Shown here piece after piece: positions 23,884 to 32,220 of a stretch of 34,688 bases of DNA. The number at the start of each line of letters is the position of its first letter. Position 1 is the stretch's first letter. The position numbers and the translations under genes were made by a program. The notes beneath the pieces were generated by a model that saw only the letters and a program-made list of their open reading frames with translations, had not been told where the DNA came from and ran no database searches. This stretch comes from Pseudomonadales bacterium (GTDB lineage: Bacteria; Pseudomonadota; Gammaproteobacteria; Pseudomonadales; Pseudohongiellaceae). The stretch lies in contig JAJDVS010000023.1 in assembly GCA_022825945.1 (NCBI GenBank), positions 1 through 34,688 of the forward strand, in the 5' to 3' direction.

Positions 23884-23912
23884 ATACTGAACCCGCGCTC
23901 CGGGAAAGTCAA
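23884..23912 (-). promoter_or_regulatory. trpL-trpEG promoter
   Basis: On the minus strand: -35 TTGACT (23912-23907), 17-bp spacer, -10 CAGTAT (23889-23884). The A of the trpL ATG is 8 bases past the -10, so the start site falls at or within a base or two of it and the transcript has no room for a ribosome site. Confidence 0.6.
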
Positions 23913-24033
23913 GCGGGATTTGGCTAATGAGCTGGTCCTGACTCCACAAGGGTTTGACCGCAGGGCCTTTGTCCGTCGGGCTGCTTGCTGCTAAGCTTTG
24001 GCGACTTCGGATTGCAACGGCGGGAGCTTTGCC

Positions 24034-25302
24034 ATGGTTCTTCTCCAACGATTTTTCATTGCCACATTCGCGCTGGTTTTTTCGGCCGCATCGCTGGCCG
24101 CCGAGTTTGTCCGGGGCGACCCGGAGCAGCTCGGGCTTTCCGCCGAGCGGCTGGCGGTGCTCGATACGCGGCTGAAGGCCTTTGTCGAGGAGGACCGCAT
24201 CGCCGGACAGGTGGTGCTCGTGCTGCGCGATGGAAAAGTGGCGTTCAGCGCCGCCAATGGCTGGCGCGACAGGGAAGCGGGCGCGGCCATGAGCGGCGAC
24301 ACGATTTTCCGCATCGCTTCCCAGACCAAGGCGATTGTCAGCACGGCCATCATGGTCCTGCAGGAGCAGGGCAAGCTCGACATCGGCGACCCTCTCGGGC
24401 GCTATATTCCCGAATGGAGCAACATGCAGGTTGCGGTGGTGCCGGACGGCAGCGTGGGCTATGTGCTGGAAGACGCGGCCCGGCCCATCACGATCCGGCA
24501 TCTGCTGACCCACACCGCCGGCATGAGTTATGGCGGCGGGCCGGCCCAGGACCTCTGGGAGGCGGCGGGCTTCCAGGGCTGGTATTTCGCCAACCGCGAC
24601 GAGCCCATCGCCGAAACCATCGCCCGCATGGGTTCTCTACCCCTGGACGCCCATCCCGGCGAGCAATGGATCTATGGCTACAGCACCGACATTCTCGGCG
24701 TGGTGGTGGAAAAAGCCAGCGGCATGGACCTGCAAAGCTTTCTGCAACAGCACATCTTCGACCCGCTCGACATGCGCGACACGCACTTCTACCTGCCGGA
24801 AGACAAACGCGACCGGCTGGCCACGGTGTATCGCCCCGGCGCCGATGGCGTCGAAGCGATTCCGGAAACCGACGGCATGCAAAGCCAGGGCATGTATGTG
24901 AACGGCCCCCGCAGGAGTTTCTCCGGCGGCGCGGGCCTGCTTTCCACGGCCCGGGACTACGCCCGCTTCCTGCAAATGACCCTGAATGGCGGCGAGCTTG
25001 ACGGCGCGCGCGTCCTCTCGCCCAAGACCATGGAACTGATGACCGTGGACCATCTGGCGGGAATCCCCTTCCGCAGCGGCCAGGGTTTCGGCCTCGGCTA
25101 TTATGTGCTTGAAGACCTCGGCGCCAATGGCCGTCTTGGCTCGGAAGGCGAATACGGCTGGGGCGGCGCCTACCATTCCACCTATTGGGTGGATCCGGCG
25201 GAGGCTCTGGTAGTCGTCTATCTCACCCAGATCATCCCCGCCACGGGCCTGAACGACTACAACGTGCTCCGCAACGGGATTTACCAGGCGATCGTGGATT
25301 GA
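24034..25302 (+). CDS. Exported serine hydrolase, beta-lactamase class C-like
   Basis: 422 residues. The start ATG 24034 has GGGAG 8 bases upstream and opens a signal peptide (LLQRFFIATFALVFSAASLAA). Active site: SQTK (Ser96-Lys99), Tyr214 in WIYGYSTDILG and WGGAYHS in place of the KTG triad. These motifs are typical of the EstB/serine-hydrolase branch of the class C beta-lactamase fold, which are mostly esterases. The substrate is unknown; a resistance role is not implied. It is transcribed away from trpL, with about 157 bases between. Confidence 0.88.
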   Translation: MVLLQRFFIATFALVFSAASLAAEFVRGDPEQLGLSAERLAVLDTRLKAFVEEDRIAGQVVLVLRDGKVAFSAANGWRDREAGAAMSGDTIFRIASQTKAIVSTAIMVLQEQGKLDIGDPLGRYIPEWSNMQVAVVPDGSVGYVLEDAARPITIRHLLTHTAGMSYGGGPAQDLWEAAGFQGWYFANRDEPIAETIARMGSLPLDAHPGEQWIYGYSTDILGVVVEKASGMDLQSFLQQHIFDPLDMRDTHFYLPEDKRDRLATVYRPGADGVEAIPETDGMQSQGMYVNGPRRSFSGGAGLLSTARDYARFLQMTLNGGELDGARVLSPKTMELMTVDHLAGIPFRSGQGFGLGYYVLEDLGANGRLGSEGEYGWGGAYHSTYWVDPAEALVVVYLTQIIPATGLNDYNVLRNGIYQAIVD

Positions 25303-25381
25303 CAACGTTTTGACTTCGAATTGAGCCATGAGGGAGCGCGGCGGTGACTGAAAGGGGTGAGGCCCGGTCGGCGCAGCCGAC

Positions 25382-25398
25382 AAAAAGCGCAGCTTTTT
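25382..25398. terminator. Terminator-like hairpin after the serine hydrolase gene
   Basis: AAAAAGC (25382-25388), GCA loop, GCTTTTT (25392-25398): a short stem with T-run. It immediately precedes copy B of the 85-nt repeat and may belong to it. Confidence 0.45.
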
Positions 25399-25484
25399 GA
25401 GGGCCGAACGACTCGCCATGGATGGCGAGGCTGGAGGTTTGCGAAGTCTCAAATGTCGCGCCAGGGACGGCACGCATAGCGTGC
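25399..25484 (+). repeat. 86-nt three-hairpin dispersed repeat, copy B
   Basis: It has the same order as 1615-1699: GAGGGCC-AACG, stem CTCGCCATGGATGGCGAG (25412-25429), an imperfect stem, GTCGCGCC, GCC-AGGGAC-GGC (25460-25471) and hairpin GCACGC-ATA-GCGTGC (25470-25484). Stem sequences differ from copy A but remain paired. It lies 37 bases upstream of the 2OG oxygenase. Confidence 0.6.
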
Positions 25485-25521
25485 ATCGAGACCCATACCG
25501 CAATCAAAGAATCTTCAAGTT

Positions 25522-26160
25522 ATGCAACAAACACCAAAAATGACCTTGCGCGCGCTATTCCCCACCTTTCTGCACGAGGCTTGGTATCCCGATTTTGCGG
25601 CGGAAAAGGAACCACTCATCCGCCGCATCTATGCCATCCGCGACGAGGACGGGGCGGGGCGGGAGTATTCCGCCCGCCACTACCCACACGGCTTCACCAG
25701 CTTCCGCAGCCGCGACCGCCTCTACACCGACCCGGCCTTCCGCAAACTCGTGGACTTCATGTTCCAGGTCGCCTGCGACTACGGCCACAAGCAATCCTGG
25801 GACCTGGAAAACTTCGAACTCGCCATGACCCAGCTCTGGTGCAATATCAACTCGCGCCACAGCTTCCACCGGGACCACGTTCACCCCTACTCCCAGATCA
25901 GCGGCGTTTTCTACCTCCAGTGCGGCCCCGGCGCAGCCCCCATCAGCTTCAAGGACCCGCGCCCGGCGCGCTGGATGGTTCCCGCGCCACTGCGGGAAAA
26001 CCGGGCCGAAAACACCCTCATTACCACCCTCCCCCCGGAAGAGGGCAAGCTGCTGATGTTTCCCGCCTGGCTCGACCACGGCGTCGGCCAGCAACTTGCC
26101 GCTGCCGACCGCATCAGCATGTCCTGCAACTTCGAGCTGCGGCAGAAGAGCGCTGATTGA
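25522..26160 (+). CDS. Putative 2-oxoglutarate/Fe(II) oxygenase
   Basis: 212 residues resembling the double-stranded beta-helix (cupin) 2OG-Fe(II) oxygenases of the putative TIGR02466-like type. The facial-triad region is HRDHVHPYSQISGVFYL (His at 119 or 121), then FKDPRP (Asp144), LMFPAWLDHGV (His186) and a following Arg197 for 2-oxoglutarate. Which residues bind iron needs alignment. A start at ATG 25522 or the in-frame ATG 25540 is possible; neither has a clear ribosome site. Substrate unknown. Confidence 0.75.
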   Translation: MQQTPKMTLRALFPTFLHEAWYPDFAAEKEPLIRRIYAIRDEDGAGREYSARHYPHGFTSFRSRDRLYTDPAFRKLVDFMFQVACDYGHKQSWDLENFELAMTQLWCNINSRHSFHRDHVHPYSQISGVFYLQCGPGAAPISFKDPRPARWMVPAPLRENRAENTLITTLPPEEGKLLMFPAWLDHGVGQQLAAADRISMSCNFELRQKSAD

Positions 26161-26236
26161 CGGTGAGCCATTCCTGACCAGCCGTTCCGCCCAACAAGCT
26201 TCATTTCCTGCTGGCTGCGCCGCCGGCGATCAATCA

Positions 26237-26267
26237 GGAAAATCCGGTGGTTATCGCCGAATTTTCC
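26237..26267. repeat. REP-like palindrome upstream of the AAA ATPase
   Basis: GGAAAAT at 26237-26243 and ATTTTCC at 26261-26267, with further inner pairing. Its complement aligns with 27593-27624 at about 27 of 37 positions, so the ATPase gene is flanked by inverted, related palindromes. Confidence 0.4.
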
Positions 26268-26283
26268 GGGTAATATCCTTTCC

Positions 26284-27435
26284 ATGATCCAACGGGAACA
26301 ACATGTTCGGGAAATTTTGCGGCGGCTTCGCAACTTTGAAGTTGTGGCGATTCTCGGTCCGCGGCAAATCGGCAAGACCACCCTGGCGTGGCAGGTGGCT
26401 GACGGTTTTCGATCTCGTTCACATCATTTCGACCTGGAAGACCCGGCGATCCTCGCGCAACTTGAGGCCGACCCGAGTCTGGCCCTCAGGGAACTCAGGG
26501 GCCTGGTCATCATCGACGAGATTCAGCGTCTGCCAGACCTCTTCCCCCTGTTGCGGGTACTCGCCGACCGCAGACCGAGGCCGGCCCGGTTTCTGGTGCT
26601 GGGCAGCGCCTCGCCGAAGCTGTTGCGGCAATCTTCGGAATCCCTTGCCGGCAGAATCAACTATTTTGAACTGAATGGATTCGGCCTCCATGAAACCGGC
26701 CCGCAGCGGCTTGCCCGCCGCTGGCTGCGGGGCGGGTTTCCAGCCGCCTATCTGGCCAGATCCCATCGCGACTGCTTCGAATGGCTGGAAAGCTTCTGCC
26801 GCACTTTTGTTGAAAGTGATCTGGCCCAACTCGGCGTTCGCACTCCCGGGGTCACCTTGCGCAGATTCTGGGCCATGCTGGCGCATCGCCACGGCCAGAC
26901 CTGGAATTCCACCGAATTTGCGCGCGCCTTTGGCGTGGCGGATACCACGGTCCGCAGATACCTCGACATTCTCAGCAGCGCACTGGTGGTGCGACAGCTT
27001 CCGTCCTGGCGCGAGAATCTGAACAAGCGTCAGGTGCAGGCGCCGAAGGTGTATCTGCGGGATTCGGGGCTGACCCACCACCTGCTGGGCATAGCCGATA
27101 CCGCGTCGCTTGATGTCCACCCGGCGAGGGGGGCCACCTGGGAGGGCTTGCTCATCGAATTTGTCATGGAACAACTGGCGGAGCCGGGGCGCGAGTTCTA
27201 CCATTGGCGCGCCCATACCGGGGCCGAACTCGACCTTTTCTGTCGCAGGGGCAACGAACGAATCGGCATTGAAGTCAAGCTCAGCTCCGCCCCACGAATC
27301 ACGCCATCCATGCGCAGCGCTCTGCGGGACCTGAAGCTGAAGGAGCTGGTGGTGATCCACGCCGGGGAAGAATCCTGGCCCATGGCGGAAAACATCCGCG
27401 CCGTGGCGGCCAGAAGGCTGCAAAGCGACCTGTAG
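26284..27435 (+). CDS. AAA ATPase with DUF4143 domain
   Basis: 383 residues. N-terminal AAA domain: Walker A GPRQIGKTT (25-33), Walker B VIIDE (75-79) followed by IQRLPDLFPLL, and an SAS-type sensor (LVLGSASPKL). The C-terminal part is DUF4143-like: FARAFGVADTTVRRYLDIL (helix-turn-helix-like), VYLRDSGLTHHLLG and a final GAELDLFCRRGNERIGIEVKLSS, a PD-(D/E)xK-like nuclease motif (D..E-K). The biological role of this family is not established; such genes are often dispersed or laterally moved. It is flanked by related palindromes and the 62-bp repeat. Confidence 0.85.
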   Translation: MIQREQHVREILRRLRNFEVVAILGPRQIGKTTLAWQVADGFRSRSHHFDLEDPAILAQLEADPSLALRELRGLVIIDEIQRLPDLFPLLRVLADRRPRPARFLVLGSASPKLLRQSSESLAGRINYFELNGFGLHETGPQRLARRWLRGGFPAAYLARSHRDCFEWLESFCRTFVESDLAQLGVRTPGVTLRRFWAMLAHRHGQTWNSTEFARAFGVADTTVRRYLDILSSALVVRQLPSWRENLNKRQVQAPKVYLRDSGLTHHLLGIADTASLDVHPARGATWEGLLIEFVMEQLAEPGREFYHWRAHTGAELDLFCRRGNERIGIEVKLSSAPRITPSMRSALRDLKLKELVVIHAGEESWPMAENIRAVAARRLQSDL

Positions 27436-27463
27436 CCGATGGTGACCGTCGTGATCGACTAAG

Positions 27464-27525
27464 TATTCTCTGAAAAACTCCATCCGTGGAGTTTTTCATT
27501 ATCGCAAAACAAAAGCGTGGTTTTG
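27464..27525. repeat. 62-bp dispersed repeat, copy 2
   Basis: It matches 10679-10740 almost base for base, with single-base insertions. The same 10-bp stem lies at 27473-27482 and 27487-27496. It lies 28 bases after the AAA ATPase stop codon, where it could terminate transcription. Confidence 0.65.
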
Positions 27526-27592
27526 TTTTGCTGCCGGGCACCCCCCAATGGAAAAAACGGCGACGGGAAAACCCTGCTTGAGGTTTTTTACC

Positions 27593-27624
27593 CGGAGAAT
27601 TCAGTGGCAGTCGCCGAGTTTTCC
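27593..27624. repeat. REP-like palindrome downstream of the AAA ATPase
   Basis: CGGAGAATTCAGTGGC..GCCGAGTTTTCC, partially self-complementary and related to 26237-26267 (inverted) and 10746-10773. It ends shortly before the vapC stop. Confidence 0.35.
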
Positions 27625-27649
27625 AGGCCAGGCGGGCGCCCATGTCTCC

Positions 27650-28036
27650 TCACCACAAAACTGGGGCGGGATAGCGCGCGATTTGAGCATCGGGGGTAAC
27701 GATCGTGAGGCCATTCAGAATGGCCTGGGAAACCAGGCCCCTATCGAACGGGTCATTGTGATGAACCGGCAATAGCGCATCGTGCGCGGCGCTGTTCTCG
27801 TCGAAGGGAAGGGATTCCAGTTGCAGCCATTTTCGTCTGCTTGCCACGTACCGGTCCGGTCTTTCCGGAAGTTGCAATCGACCGAGACGATACTTGATGG
27901 CGATTTCCCATCCCGAGAGAGCGCTGAGATACACGTCATTACGCGGGTCGCGGCAGCAATCCCTGGCGGTTTCCGTCAATTGCGGGTCATCCGTCGCCAG
28001 CCACAGAAAAGTGCAGGTGTCGAGCAACAGCCTCAT
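27650..28036 (-). CDS. vapC: PIN-domain toxin (VapC-type)
   Basis: 128-residue PIN-domain ribonuclease. Acidic site: Asp6 (LLLDTCTFLW), Glu44 (GWEIAIK), Asp95/Asp98 (HNDPFDR) and Asp116. It is the toxin of a type II toxin-antitoxin pair and cuts RNA when freed from its antitoxin. The start overlaps the antitoxin stop by 4 bases (28033-28036). Complete. Confidence 0.88.
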   Translation of the reverse strand: MRLLLDTCTFLWLATDDPQLTETARDCCRDPRNDVYLSALSGWEIAIKYRLGRLQLPERPDRYVASRRKWLQLESLPFDENSAAHDALLPVHHNDPFDRGLVSQAILNGLTIVTPDAQIARYPAPVLW

Positions 28037-28281
28037 TCCAGGTCGTTTCCACCCTTGAAGGCGACAAGGACACTGTCGGGAAGAGGTTCAAAAAAACTGG
28101 CGGGAATTTTCATGCCGCGGTCGATACCCACGGGACGCATCTTCCTGAGAGGCCGCGGTAGCGATCTGATTTCCGCAACTGGCACATTGCGGCGGCAGAC
28201 AGTGATCGTCTCCCCACGCTCAACGGATTCGATACAGCGCGAGAAATTCGCCTTTGCTTCAGCTATGTTGATCTTGATCAT
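28033..28281 (-). CDS. vapB: Phd/YefM-type antitoxin
   Basis: 82 residues with the Phd/YefM-fold opening MIKINIAEAKANFSRCIESVERGETITVCRRNVPVAEI and a disordered, toxin-binding C-terminus. It neutralises the PIN toxin and normally represses its own operon. No Shine-Dalgarno sequence is visible, and the ATG lies 6 bases after a -10 element. Confidence 0.85.
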   Translation of the reverse strand: MIKINIAEAKANFSRCIESVERGETITVCRRNVPVAEIRSLPRPLRKMRPVGIDRGMKIPASFFEPLPDSVLVAFKGGNDLE

Positions 28282-28287
28282 GGCTAA

Positions 28288-28316
28288 ATACTAGACCAAC
28301 TATTGGCCCATATCAA
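28288..28316 (-). promoter_or_regulatory. vapBC promoter with operator palindrome
   Basis: On the minus strand: -35 TTGATA (28316-28311), 17-bp spacer, -10 TAGTAT (28293-28288). The palindrome CCAACTATTGG at 28296-28306 lies in the spacer, where a Phd/YefM repressor would block polymerase. The ATG (28281) is 6 bases past the -10. Confidence 0.55.
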
Positions 28317-28465
28317 AGAAAATGCGCCCGAAAATGTCCAATTTCGAGCGAATCCAAATAGTGGGCCGCTTCCGCGACAAAGCCGGCATCGCCAATGCGC
28401 TCGATCCGGACTGGGGCTACCGGCATGGCTGCCGCCGCGGTCGTCAGAGTATGAGGGCATCGGAA

Positions 28466-31400
28466 TCAGAGCGAGTGGGTAAACCTCGCGTAGATGCGGC
28501 GACCGCGGGGGTCGAATACCAGGGCATCGTAGTTTCCGGCGCTGGCTTCGCGATAGGGCAGCTGCTGATCCAGCAGATCCAGCACGCCGAAGGTGAAGAT
28601 GGTGCTGCCGAATGCGGCACTATCCCAGTCATGGGTGTAGCGAAACTGCACGTCCCAAGTCTGGTAACTGTCGACCTTGTGGCGCAACAGCGAACGAACC
28701 AGATCGTTTCCGGTTTCGTACTCAAAATCGTAGGACAAATCCTGGTAGGAACCGATATACCTGTTAATCAATGTCAAACCATATTGATCGCGCTGCCATG
28801 AGAACGTGATATTTCCCTTGTTGTCCGGCAGCGAGCGCACATGATTGCCGTTTCCGGTGTTTCCGGTCGTGCCTGCCGCATCAAAAATGCCGGTGTCAAC
28901 CAATCCGAGTTCCAGCCCCGGCACATTAATCAGCTTGTACTGCCGCACATGAGTGTAATCGCTGCTGATGCGAAAGCGGCCCAGATCGTTGTCCCAGTTG
29001 TATGCGATCTTGACATCGGCCCCATCAACCTCGATCTGGCCAGCGTTGATGGCCGCCAGGGTCAAGGTGATCAGGTTGGCGTCCTCGCCTCGCGTAACCC
29101 GGCTGATGCCCCATCCTTCCGCAGGTGGTTCATACAAGGCAGGATTGACCACACAGTTCAGCCTTTCGTCGGAATCGCGTCCGAACTCGGCCTCAAGCGC
29201 ATTGGGGTCGCAGGGCACGTCCAGCACGGGCGAATCAGCTGATATGCTGTCGTTCAGGATGTAGTTGGCGGGGTTGTCCCGCACTTCCAGAAACCGCTCA
29301 ATCTCCGGTTGCACAGCGGAAATGCCAGGCTCCGGAAGCACCCTGTCGCTTACTTCAAAGCGCCAGAAATCGGCCTGCACCTGGAGTCCGTCCAGGTTGC
29401 CGGAAGGCGTCCAGATGAAACCGACCGAATAGGTGTCCGCATATTCGTTGCCGACATCCGGCGCCGGGCCGCCCAAGGTGAAGGTTTGCTCTACTTCACC
29501 GTTCTCGGGTGTCGGATCGATAAGGCCGGCACGCACTCGCTGGTTCGAAATCGGATCCTTGAATGTGAGGCTGCCGGCTTCCAGTCCTTCCTCGACAATG
29601 CCGATATTGGGCGCCCGGAAGGACTGCGACCAGGAGCCGCGCAGCAACAACTCGTCGACCGGACGCCAGCTCAGGGCGATTTTCGGCGACAGTTCGCTGC
29701 CGATATTGCCGCCATAGTCTTCCCAGCGAAGCGCAACTTGCGACTCGACGTTTTCCATGAACGGAAGCGACAACTCGCCGAACACTGAATTCGTGGAACG
29801 CATGTTGTTGTAATTGAAAATACAGTTGGAGCACTCGTAGTTGTTGGCTACGTAATGGAATTGATTGGGAACGCCGTTTTCGTCGTATCCCAGAATTCGA
29901 TTTTGCAGGCCGGGAAAGTTCAGATCGGGTGCAATGGAATGCGCGGTGCGTTCACGATACTGGGCACCGATAGCGACCGCCGCCTCACCACCGGCCATAT
30001 CGAACAGCCCGCCGCTCACTACCCCGTCAAACACACGCAGTTTATTGCGCTTGTCCGCCCGCAATACGGTCTGATTCATCCAGTCCATCAACTCCGGGCT
30101 GTTGGCCACATTTGGATCGGTAAACTGGGTCAGAAACGGATTGTAGAACATGCAGCCGTCCTTGCCGTGGTTGTTGCTCGTCAATGCGTAAGACAGACTT
30201 TCACGCGTGGTGAACACATAGCCGGGAAAGAAAGTCTGGGTCAACCCCGCATAAAAATCCCATCCCTGAGGCACGGCGCCGCCAAACGGCCCGGGCTCAC
30301 CGACAAAGTCAAAATCCGGTCTGCCGTTCGGTGTGCAGTTGGGGCCGCCCAACCCATTGGCCGCCAACTCGGTTCGCTCGCGATTGAAAACCTGGTAGGA
30401 CTGCTCATTGCTCGTGCTCGACCAGGAAAGGCTCACATCGTAGTTCCAATCTCGATCGTTAAACTGAAAATCTCCGCGGATACCCGTCTGTATCAAGTCC
30501 GATGATGTGTCGGTGAAATTTTGCCGCTGCCCGTTTCTGGGAAGGTTGTCCCGGGGATTTGCCCAGAACGCCATGTTGGGTCCTCCGTTGGCCATTGAAA
30601 CGGGAGCGTTTGGTATCTCGGTCGGGCGTTCCAATCCTGCCTTTGGTGCGAAAAACCCCAACTCCATGGTCTGTCCGATCGCATTGAATCCGAAGGCGGG
30701 ATTGCGGGTATAGGCGCCAGGCTGGGCCAGGAAAACCGTTGGTCCGCGAGTCTGGCTGGAACCGCCGGTATTGTTCAAGCCGCCGCCCTCAAGCGTTACG
30801 GTATTCTCGGAATGGACCGCAAACAGGTAAAACTCCGCCGACTCGCTGAAGGTATGGTCGAACGAGAGGGCAACGCTGCTGCGTTCGGTTTTGTTCTCGA
30901 GAAAGTTAAAGCGAGCGGTATCTTCGCGACATGCGCCGCTACGTTCTCCGCGCTGCTCACGCAAGGTTCCATACTGGAACGGAATGCCTGTGGCCCCAAC
31001 CATGGTTTCACATAGTGGGTCGCTGTAAATTGCCTGGTCCAATCCGCCTTGGGAAATGTTGTACGCTCTGATTTCCTCATTGACATAAGCGGGGTTGACG
31101 TTCGCGCCGAATACCGGAGAAGAAACTGCGCCGCCAATTGCCGAAACAGTCTCCAGAAACTCCGAGTTTTCGTCGATATGGTTGCCATACAGAACGTTGA
31201 GCGGGTCGCGCTCGAACATCTCGCCGGAGATGACGAAATGCGTGTCGCCGTCGTCGCTGGCCCAGCCCCAGATACCACTAATCGTCTGATCGAAGGAATC
31301 GCCCGCAGCTTCCACACCCTGGATGTCGCCGTAAAGCTCAATGCCTTCGAAATCGGTGCGCATGACGATATTGACCACGCCAGCCACAGCGTCTGCGCCA

Positions 31401-31873
31401 TAGAGCGCCGAACCACCGTCGGTCAGGACTTCGATTCGGTCGGTCATCATGGTCGGAATCGCGTTGATATTGACGAACTCGCCACCGGAGACTGTCTCAC
31501 CCGCGTGGGGCGCCATACGTTTTCCGTTGATTAACGTCAGAGTCGAATTCTCGCCAAGGTTCCGCAGATTGACCACAGCGGTTCCCTCGGTCTGGGAGCG
31601 CTCGCCCGAACCCTGGTTGGTAAATGACCCGGAATTTACTTCCAGGTTCTTGATGACGTCCCAGACGATTGCGGCCCCCTGGGCTTCAATGCTGTCCCGG
31701 TCAATCACCTGCACCGGCGAAGGCGCGTCCAGCGGAGTGCCGCGGATGAAGGAGCCGGTGACCACCACTTCCTCGATGGCGTCCTCATCGTCCTGGGCGG
31801 CGACTGGCAGGGAAAGGCCGGCGAGTACGGCCAGGGTGAGCGCTTTTCGCGCACTCGGGAATCTGCGTTGCAT
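28466..31873 (-). CDS. TonB-dependent outer membrane receptor
   Basis: 1135 residues. Signal peptide 1-26 (ARKALTLAVLAGLSLPVAAQ), TonB box EEVVVTGS near 34-41, plug domain (about 45-200, with PSPVQVIDRDSIEAQGA, VNLRNLG, GKRMAPHAG, ALYGADAVAGVVNI), then a long beta-barrel ending in RRIYARFTHSL. It takes up a large substrate through the outer membrane using TonB energy. The Oar/colicin-receptor-like length and the ATYSFGF-like loops do not tell the ligand. A strong GAGGGGAG precedes ATG 31873. The divergent neighbour is an exported VOC protein; no TonB, ExbB or transport genes are next to it. Confidence 0.92.
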   Translation of the reverse strand: MQRRFPSARKALTLAVLAGLSLPVAAQDDEDAIEEVVVTGSFIRGTPLDAPSPVQVIDRDSIEAQGAAIVWDVIKNLEVNSGSFTNQGSGERSQTEGTAVVNLRNLGENSTLTLINGKRMAPHAGETVSGGEFVNINAIPTMMTDRIEVLTDGGSALYGADAVAGVVNIVMRTDFEGIELYGDIQGVEAAGDSFDQTISGIWGWASDDGDTHFVISGEMFERDPLNVLYGNHIDENSEFLETVSAIGGAVSSPVFGANVNPAYVNEEIRAYNISQGGLDQAIYSDPLCETMVGATGIPFQYGTLREQRGERSGACREDTARFNFLENKTERSSVALSFDHTFSESAEFYLFAVHSENTVTLEGGGLNNTGGSSQTRGPTVFLAQPGAYTRNPAFGFNAIGQTMELGFFAPKAGLERPTEIPNAPVSMANGGPNMAFWANPRDNLPRNGQRQNFTDTSSDLIQTGIRGDFQFNDRDWNYDVSLSWSSTSNEQSYQVFNRERTELAANGLGGPNCTPNGRPDFDFVGEPGPFGGAVPQGWDFYAGLTQTFFPGYVFTTRESLSYALTSNNHGKDGCMFYNPFLTQFTDPNVANSPELMDWMNQTVLRADKRNKLRVFDGVVSGGLFDMAGGEAAVAIGAQYRERTAHSIAPDLNFPGLQNRILGYDENGVPNQFHYVANNYECSNCIFNYNNMRSTNSVFGELSLPFMENVESQVALRWEDYGGNIGSELSPKIALSWRPVDELLLRGSWSQSFRAPNIGIVEEGLEAGSLTFKDPISNQRVRAGLIDPTPENGEVEQTFTLGGPAPDVGNEYADTYSVGFIWTPSGNLDGLQVQADFWRFEVSDRVLPEPGISAVQPEIERFLEVRDNPANYILNDSISADSPVLDVPCDPNALEAEFGRDSDERLNCVVNPALYEPPAEGWGISRVTRGEDANLITLTLAAINAGQIEVDGADVKIAYNWDNDLGRFRISSDYTHVRQYKLINVPGLELGLVDTGIFDAAGTTGNTGNGNHVRSLPDNKGNITFSWQRDQYGLTLINRYIGSYQDLSYDFEYETGNDLVRSLLRHKVDSYQTWDVQFRYTHDWDSAAFGSTIFTFGVLDLLDQQLPYREASAGNYDALVFDPRGRRIYARFTHSL

Positions 31874-32220
31874 TTTGGTTCTCCCCTCGATTTGGAGTAT
31901 TTCTGAAGTCTTGTTTATTCCGCTTCGGTCGTTTTGCCGAAATTGCGCGAGGGATAAGTTTACTCATATTTTGTTCGGGATAAAGCCTTCCAGGGAAATA
32001 CTTTCGATATTTTGTCAATATGTTACTTTTTTACCCAGTTCGAGAATCTGTCTCAACCCCTGATGTCGAATGAGGGGGCAATTTGAAACAGTGTGTAATC
32101 TTGCTGGCGCCTCCGGGAGAGTGGATTTAGGCTTGCTTGCCTGCGGAGAATTTTTTGGGCGGGGCTGCCGGTTGTCGGTTTTCCCGGTACCGGGGGAGTC
32201 GCGGTAAGGAGATTGATGCA
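31874..32220. other. 347-bp AT-rich divergent intergenic region
   Basis: It serves the TonB receptor (leftward) and the VOC gene (rightward). It is more AT-rich than the flanking genes. ATATT-TTGTC-AATAT (32007-32021) is a short palindrome and TTGACA on the minus strand (32018-32013) overlaps it. I cannot fix a full promoter and see no gene. Confidence 0.45.

Noticed and set aside
24034-25302. Antibiotic resistance beta-lactamase
   Set aside because: Motifs fit the EstB-like serine-hydrolase branch, with WGG instead of KTG; a resistance role is not supported.
28322-28801. 159-codon plus-strand frame over the TonB receptor end
   Set aside because: Antisense to a well-supported receptor C-terminus, with no family features.
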